Origin: Candidatus Altimarinota bacterium
GTDB lineage: Bacteria; Patescibacteriota; Gracilibacteria; BD1-5; UBA2023
Direction: 5' to 3'
Length of the DNA: 13,770 nt
NCBI GenBank assembly: GCA_947373235.1
Contig: CANBWW010000019.1
Coordinates: forward strand, 1 to 13,770
The notes below the pieces were generated by a model. It searched no databases, was not told the DNA's origin, and saw only the letters and a program-made list of their open reading frames with translations. The translations under genes were made by a program, and so were the position numbers. Shown here in pieces: positions 8,634-13,770 of the stretch. Each line of letters begins with the position of its first letter. Position 1 is the first letter of the stretch.

Positions 8634-9479
8634 CTATCAAATCATCTTTTGATTTTGATAAGCTTTCCAGGTATTTTCGATAAGTGTCGCGACCGTCATC
8701 GGACCAACGCCTCCAGGAGATGGAGAAATCGCAGAAACAAAATCAGAAAGATCGGAAAAGTCCACATCACCACAGAAAGAACCATCATCCAGACGATTGG
8801 ATCCAACATCAATCACAATAGAATGAGGAGAAACCATTTCTTTCGTGAGGAATTTTGGAAGCCCAATAGCAACGATAAGGATATCCACACTCTTCGTAAT
8901 TTCAGAAAGGTTTTTCGTATGCGAATTGCAACTTATAACGGTGGCTCACCTATTTATAAGCATCAGATCCATCGGCTTTCCTACGATATTGGAACGTCCG
9001 AGAATCGCTACTTTTCTTCAAACGACATCGATCTGATAATAATCCAAAAGTGTTAAAATCCCCTTCGGAGTACAAGACCAAAGTCCATCGTGTCCAAGAA
9101 ACATATTTCCGATCTGAAGGCGAGAAAAGCCATCGACATCCTTAGTCGGATCAATAGACTCGATCACTGGAAAAATATCGATATGCTTGGGAAGAGGTGC
9201 CTGTACGATGAGTCCATGGATAGAAGGATCAGATGAAAGTTTTGAAACTTCTCGCCCCAGATCTTCCTGACTTATAGAACTAGGAAATCTCGCCAATCGA
9301 AACTGCATACCCACTTCTCGAGCACGTTTTTCCTTCATATGAATATATGAAAGAGAAGCTGGATTTTCTCAAACCAAAACATCCACAAGCATCGGTTTTC
9401 AAACCGCTCTTTTTGAGATGATATCATTTTTAATCTTTTCTAAAAGATCTGAAGCACACTTTTTTCCATCAAGAATCAT
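8634..9479 (-). CDS. folD: FolD, methylene-tetrahydrofolate dehydrogenase/cyclohydrolase, 281 aa
   Basis: A bifunctional cytoplasmic enzyme interconverting 5,10-methylene-THF, methenyl-THF and 10-formyl-THF. Motifs in order: LSYIHMKEKRARE with the catalytic Tyr45/Lys49 pair, GLIVQAPLPKH, DPTKDVDGF, SCTPKGI, the Rossmann motif ILGRSNIVGKPM (about 159-170), DVGSNR and the C-terminal signature PSPGGVGPMTVATL. Five UGAs are read as Gly. Length matches the family. In this cluster it keeps the methylene-THF pool available to ThyA. The ATG at 9479 directly abuts the dcd UAA, with no gap. The end is UGA (Gly) followed at once by UAG. Confidence 0.95.
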
Positions 9480-10025
9480 TTAATTTTTGTGTACATAAGA
9501 AGTAAAGTTTTCTGCACCATCTTTATAGCGACCCGTCGTCTGATAATTTCGCTCTGGAACTGACGAAAGTGTGGAAAATAAGATCTGAGCAATCTCCATA
9601 TTTGGACGAAGAATGATCGGAATAGAACTCATATTCGCAAGCTCAAAAGTGATATGGAGAAAGTGTCCAGGATTGATCAGGCCAGCAGTATTATGAACGA
9701 CGAGACCGAGACGTGCGAGTGAGCTCTTTCCAGAGAGATGCGTCAGATAGTCATAGCTTCCGAACTCCTCGACACTCATCCCGAGCACCGTCACGCCTGG
9801 ACGCAAGATAAATCCCTCTTCTCGAGTAACCACTACTTTCTCATATTCTGGAAGGATCTTATTCACAGGATCGATCGCATGGATCGAGTGTGGTTTCACT
9901 ATGAGAAATGTATCCGAAAGACGGATATCATAGCTCGCTGGTTGGAGGCGTTTTTCATCAAACTCGGTAATACGAATCGAACCATCTTGAACTCCTTTGC
10001 GGATATCAGCATCAGAAAGATACAT
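9480..10025 (-). CDS. dcd: dCTP deaminase, 181 aa
   Basis: The enzyme deaminates dCTP to dUTP at the top of the dTTP route. MYLSDADIRKGVQDG, RLQPASYDIRL, FILRPGVTVLG, SGKSSLARLGLVVHNTAG and ILRPNMEIAQILF follow the Dcd family, and the catalytic Glu (Glu128, E. coli Glu138) is in HITFELAN. Two positions that are Arg126 and Asp128 in the E. coli active site are Leu116 and Asn118 here. The frame is open upstream to an ATG at 10079, but the added residues are hydrophobic and unrelated to Dcd; MYLSD matches the usual N-terminus, so 10025 is chosen. No UGA is used. With a separate dut gene, a monofunctional deaminase is more likely than the fused archaeal DCD-DUT type. Confidence 0.9.
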   Translation of the reverse strand: MYLSDADIRKGVQDGSIRITEFDEKRLQPASYDIRLSDTFLIVKPHSIHAIDPVNKILPEYEKVVVTREEGFILRPGVTVLGMSVEEFGSYDYLTHLSGKSSLARLGLVVHNTAGLINPGHFLHITFELANMSSIPIILRPNMEIAQILFSTLSSVPERNYQTTGRYKDGAENFTSYVHKN

Positions 10026-10038
10026 AAATATAAAAATA

Positions 10039-10066
10039 AGTATTAGTATAAAACAAGAATATACAA
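10039..10066 (-). promoter_or_regulatory. Candidate dcd promoter
   Basis: On the minus strand TTGTAT (10061-10066) and AATACT (10039-10044) are 16 bases apart, and the -10 ends 13 bases before the chosen dcd ATG, leaving a very short leader. An overlapping TATACT at 10045-10050 is an alternative -10 with a poor -35. The 98-base gap after the amidase gene shows no terminator. Confidence 0.4.
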
Positions 10067-10123
10067 TAATCCTCCACAATCAAGAGAAAGTGAAGGAAAA
10101 TAGAAAGAAATATATCTAAATTT

Positions 10124-12412
10124 TTACTCATTTTTTAAAACACGAACTCACTTCATATAGTACTGTATAATTTCTTTATAAGTTTTTCAGAGCGATGCAG
10201 CATAGGTAGCTCAAATACCTGAAATACCCACTCCATGACCCGCACGAACTTTTCCGACTCAAGCAGGATCCGAAACCGACTGAAGATATGGTATATCCTT
10301 GCAATCTTTTCATCCATTCGTTTGACAGTATTCGAGGTATGATCGAGTTTTTCCATCGGAAGAACTAAAATACCATGCTTTCACTATCTGTCATACATAT
10401 TTTATGACTTCAAATTTTGTATCCTGAACGGCTTTTGAGGTATTTGGAGATCTGAGTTCATAACTGTATCAAAGATATTTCTGGAATTCATCTGGATTAT
10501 CCGATCCATCATAGAGTATGGTAGAAAATTTTCGATTTTGTGGATTCATATAGAAACTCGCATAACTTCTCGCTGCCACGATGATTGTTTTTATTTTTTC
10601 AGGAAGATCCGTATTCGAGACTTCTCAGATCCCACGCAGATAATCTTCGAGAGGAAGTTCATTTACAACCAGGAGTCTTCCATTTTGATTTCGGAGTGTT
10701 ATTTTTCAGCGAAAGAGATTATCATTATATTTTTTTGCACTGTCCCAGTCAGGTAGACGTGACCAACTCGAAATACGCAGAACATCGCTCGAAAGTGAGA
10801 ATGTTTTTGCTGTATAGATTTGATTTCCGATAGAAATTTTCAGATTCTCATTTCCATCAAGTACTATATTTGCTGTATCTTTCGAGGTAAATGGAACAAT
10901 CTTCACTCCGGCACGTGCATTTGGTTTTTTCAGAGTTGCTGGTGCAAGTGTCATGGAAGCACCTGAGTAAGAAAGCTTTATCTGTATAGGTTTTCCACCG
11001 AAACTTGCCGTCGGAGTAAATACCTGACTATCTGTCCATGCGAGTCGTGTAGAAGGTATTTGAGAAGGAGGCTCTATAGTCTGATACGTCACCATATCTT
11101 CTGGTTCAACTGGATCGATCTTATACGGTTCTGGATTATAAATAGGCTTCACTGAACCGACACGTGCAGAAACAGTGGCCCGAAATTCCCCAAGACGATC
11201 ATAAATATTGTTCCCAGGACAGTCAGTCATTCCAAGATCTCTGTGTCATATCAGACTCGGCGTCGTGACTGCTTTCCAAATACAATTTTCTCATTTTCCA
11301 CATACCTTTGCTCATACAGAATCGGCGTTCACATCGATACCATACTTTTGTGCAAGCCAAGTGATCGTATCAAGAAGTCATTTTTCTTGATCACGATTCA
11401 GATGAAGTACATCATAATTTCCGATCACAGATATTCCAACTGTACCAGCATTGTCACCATAGACATGAGCACCTTCGGTATAATCACCACCAGCACGACC
11501 TTCATACACTTGACCTCTTTGTCCGATAATATAATTGTACCCGATATCTCACCATGCTCTCGTCTGTGCATGATAACTATAGATGGCACGTATCAATACA
11601 TCATCCGTTGCATCCTGATCGAGTGATTCGGCTGTATGATGGATCACGATTTTCGATACTTTTTTTACTTTTTCTATCGGCCAAAAAAGCTTATGAATCC
11701 CTTCGAATCTTTGAATAGAAACCGTATTTCGTGCATCTGGATCCATAGCATTAATCGCAGTAAATTGATTTGATTCTTTGATTCTCGCATCATGTGCTGA
11801 CTGTGTTTCTGTAATCACTTTTGGAGTTTCACCACGAGCGACCCAGTCAGCTTTTTTCTTGGTTACATACGAAGGTGATAGGTAACGAAGTGATTCATCG
11901 GCTCACCACTCAGCACGAGTAATAATACGTGGACCACTTTCCGCAAGGGCTATAAAACTACCAGGTGCAAAACTGAGTTTTTTTCATGTCGGTTCTTGTG
12001 AAGAAGAAATGACGAGAAAATCAGAAGGAATTTCTTTCTGGAATGTTACCTTTAGATGAATATTCTGAGTCGGATGAGTAACCAGTGGAAAGGTAGAAAT
12101 CACAGAAATATCAGTTGCATCATCGATATCAAGAATACGATCGAATTTTTTCCCATCGATCGTCCATTCTACTTCTATATCGTCGTCTGCTGTTGGTATA
12201 TAATCTGGAAAAACAAGAGAAAAACTCGTACGACTGGATGAAAAAGTCAGGTCTTTCTCTATGATTTTTTGTGAAGATGTATTGATTTTATCAGTAAATT
12301 GACCATAATCATATACCTCTTCCACAGCAAAAGAAAAAGTCAATGGTGAGACGATTCCGAACAAAAGAAGTAAAACAAGAAGAATCGAAAAAAATGATTG
12401 CTTTATTTGCAT
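10124..12412 (-). CDS. Secreted amidase (PGRP/Amidase_2) fused to a SpoIID lytic transglycosylase domain, 762 aa
   Basis: One code-25 frame with 16 UGAs. Residues 1-29 are a signal peptide (a hydrophobic run, then FSFA before VEEVY). Residues 30-160 form an unassigned, probably beta-rich domain. About 165-410 is a PGRP-type N-acetylmuramoyl-L-alanine amidase: RIITRAEWGAD, then after an insertion KIVIHHTAE (His258), GDIGYNYIIGQRGQVYEGR, GTVGISVIGNYD, and GHRDLGMTDCPGN (His390, Cys398); these give the zinc ligands. About 440-760 is SpoIID: LLVVNELPLEDYLRGIGEVS (probable catalytic Glu597), IIVAARSYA, and C-terminal GHGVGISGIGATYA with YKEIIQYYMKGVRVL. SpoIID enzymes cleave glycan strands stripped of stem peptides, which the amidase would make. 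It acts outside the membrane. It is divergent from the coiled-coil gene. Both domain calls are firm; the biological target is unknown. Confidence 0.9.
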
Positions 12413-12435
12413 TTGAAGAAAAAAAAGGATACAAT
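12407..12435 (+). promoter_or_regulatory. Promoter of the membrane coiled-coil gene, overlapping the amidase start
   Basis: TTGCAT (12407-12412) and TACAAT (12430-12435) are separated by exactly 17 bases; the expected transcription start is near 12442, 20 bases before the ATG at 12462. The last three bases of the -35 box are the complement of the ATG of the divergent amidase gene (12410-12412). Confidence 0.65.
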
Positions 12436-12461
12436 ATCACCAATAAATCTCTATTTACCAT

Positions 12462-13304
12462 ATGCATTTCCACCCTGAAATCAAGGAATTCACGAAAAAC
12501 ACACTCATCCTGACGCTTTTTTTCACGCTTGTTTTACATCTTTCTTGGGGGTATATTTGACCATACCTTTGACTCGGTGCGAATGCAGACACTTCCAATG
12601 ACGCAACCTTCCAAAGAGCTGATATCACCTATATAGGAAATATCGCAACCGCCGTTTCTCTGAATATATGACTGCAGCAAAAACAAACAGATGGAACGCC
12701 AGTAGATATAAATAATGATACCCTCTCTATCGCGGAAGTCCTCTCCAGTCCGAGCACTTCTGGAAAAAAACTGATCGCGAGCAATATGATCTATTTACAG
12801 TCGTATGTCAATCTCCTCAAAACCGATATCGTGGGACTTCTTGATCAGTCAACTGATCGCACGAAAGCACTCGATGAACAGATCGATCTCTTGAAAAGTT
12901 TTTATCTCAAAACCCAAGATAGAAACGCAACCCTCGATGAACAGATTGGTGATCTCAAAAATACTCTTACGAGCGCCACTTCAAATGTTGCTCAGGCAAA
13001 AGCCGATATGGAAACAAAATACAAAAATTTTGAATATGATGGCGTCGATATAGTGATAGCAAACTACGTAAGTGCAAAAAATAATGAAAGCCAAGCAAAC
13101 GTCTATCTTGCCTATCTCCAAAGATTTCAAAAAGGTTATGCGATCCTCCAGGCAAAAAATAAAGTCGTCCTCGATACTCTGATCAATAATCACGAAGCGC
13201 TCATAAAACGTGCAACCGTCGTCATCCCTGACTCTGGGAATAATCTTCTGAAAGATCTCTGACTTCTCCAAAGTGAAGCAGACTTCAAGTCATCAAATCA
13301 ATAA
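12462..13304 (+). CDS. Membrane-anchored coiled-coil protein, 280 aa
   Basis: I do not recognise a family. The N-terminus (about 13-40) is a single hydrophobic segment, LILTLFFTLVLHLSWGYIG, after a short charged tail, so it is an uncleaved anchor or signal peptide (GANADTS follows). The rest is predicted outside the membrane and largely helical: heptad-like LDEQIDLLKSFYLKT and LDEQIGDLKNTLTSATS repeats around 135-175 indicate a coiled coil, followed by a second helical stretch to about 265. Four UGAs are read as Gly. The gene has its own promoter and ends 30 bases before the next, so the two are probably one transcription unit. A structural role in an envelope or secretion apparatus is possible but only inferred from that neighbour. 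Confidence 0.75.
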
Positions 13305-13334
13305 TCATCCACTTTCGTTACTTCTCTTCTTCCC

Positions 13335-13770
13335 ATGTTCAAGAAAATAATTACATATAGTACGATCACACTTATAGGAATAGTGGGGATTTTTGGAATG
13401 AGTGGAAATTTTGTATTTGCTGATACTTCTACAAATACTCAGACGACAACTGGAAACGTTCCTACAAGTACAGAAAATGCGAGTGCAAATACTGATGCAA
13501 GTAAAAATATTGCCCAAGCAGGATTACAGACAGTCGTAAGTTTTGTAAATACGATTTTGAGTATTTTAACGATCGTAGTGACACCCGCGATTGTACTCGC
13601 AAGTTGGCTTATGTCTCCAGACTGGACAACGGGGGATCTATTCAATCTGCGTCCAGTACTGCATAATATGTGGATTATGATATCCAATATTACCTATTTT
13701 ATATATGCCGTACTCCTTGTATTTATAGCCCTCGCAACTATATTCAATAGTGAACACTATGGATACAAAG
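13335..13770 (+). CDS. Polytopic membrane protein with signal peptide, possibly VirB6/TrbL-like (3' truncated by window)
   Basis: The first 145 codons are seen and the frame runs off the right edge. Residues 1-29 form a signal peptide (FKK, hydrophobic core, VFA-D cleavage pattern). A Thr/Asn/Ser-rich linker (30-55) follows, then two hydrophobic segments: VVSFVNTILSILTIVVTPAI with VLASWL (about 67-92), and MISNITYFIYAVLLVFIALA (about 115-134). The pairing of a W-rich loop (MSPDWTTGDLF, RPVLHNMW) with these segments resembles VirB6/TrbL-like inner-membrane proteins of type IV secretion relatives, but no diagnostic motif is visible. No UGA codon occurs in this part. The start ATG lies 30 bases after the coiled-coil gene, with no Shine-Dalgarno and no separate promoter. 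Function is unresolved. Confidence 0.6.
   Translation, partial: MFKKIITYSTITLIGIVGIFGMSGNFVFADTSTNTQTTTGNVPTSTENASANTDASKNIAQAGLQTVVSFVNTILSILTIVVTPAIVLASWLMSPDWTTGDLFNLRPVLHNMWIMISNITYFIYAVLLVFIALATIFNSEHYGYK

Noticed and set aside
10026..10079. Earlier ATG for dcd giving a hydrophobic N-terminal segment
   Set aside because: Dcd is cytoplasmic and typically begins MxLSD; the extension lies in the AT-rich promoter region and looks like chance coding.
10153..10356. Minus-strand 67-codon frame at the 3' end of the amidase-SpoIID gene
   Set aside because: It is in a different frame from the SpoIID domain, whose C-terminal GHGVG motif lies in the same stretch.

Overview
The window reads coherently only if UGA codes for glycine (translation table 25), the code of Gracilibacteria and Absconditabacteria (SR1) in the Patescibacteria/CPR. 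Under the standard code most of the genes fall into fragments. With UGA as Gly they fuse into full-length families, and many in-frame UGAs land on invariant glycines (5'-nuclease G-DSSDNIPG, ThyA G-DLGPVYG, Nudix G-HSDDS, PGRP EW-G-AD). By hand I count about 76 in-frame UGAs. No gene ends in UGA; all 15 visible stops are UAA or UAG. CGA and CGG still behave as Arg. The DNA is AT-rich and tightly packed, and no start codon has a clear Shine-Dalgarno. No tRNA, rRNA, CRISPR array or insertion sequence is visible, and no gene-free stretch exceeds 190 bases.

Layout. 1-1250 (+): the 3' end of rlmN, a TPR protein, and a short DUF177/YceD-like protein closed by a bidirectional terminator. 1260-2201 (-): a FemAB-type peptidoglycan-bridge aminoacyltransferase. 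2310-2666 (+): a STAS-domain protein, divergent from femAB. 2718-4628 (+): a 636-residue protein with a lysozyme-like transglycosylase domain and a C-terminal cysteine-peptidase-like domain, but no signal peptide. 4625-10025 (-): seven genes read as dcd, folD, dut, thyA, tmk, a Nudix hydrolase and a PolA-type 5'-nuclease. 10124-12412 (-): a 762-residue secreted protein fusing a PGRP/amidase domain to a SpoIID domain. 12462 to the right edge (+): a membrane-anchored coiled-coil protein and the start of a polytopic membrane protein.

How the genes fit together. The minus-strand cluster is an almost complete dCTP-to-dTDP route: Dcd makes dUTP, Dut makes dUMP, FolD keeps methylene-tetrahydrofolate available, ThyA makes dTMP and Tmk makes dTDP. 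A Nudix enzyme and a flap/5' exonuclease follow in overlapping frames. No dihydrofolate reductase is present in the window. The second theme is peptidoglycan: a bridge-building enzyme, a transglycosylase/peptidase-like protein, and an amidase-SpoIID fusion that would join in one chain the two activities that SpoIIP and SpoIID split in sporulating Firmicutes. Known members of these lineages are epibionts or predators, so these enzymes could act on the cell's own wall or on a host wall; the sequence does not decide. Several start regions share a TTGCNT (-35) and TATA-type (-10) promoter placed very close to the ATG.
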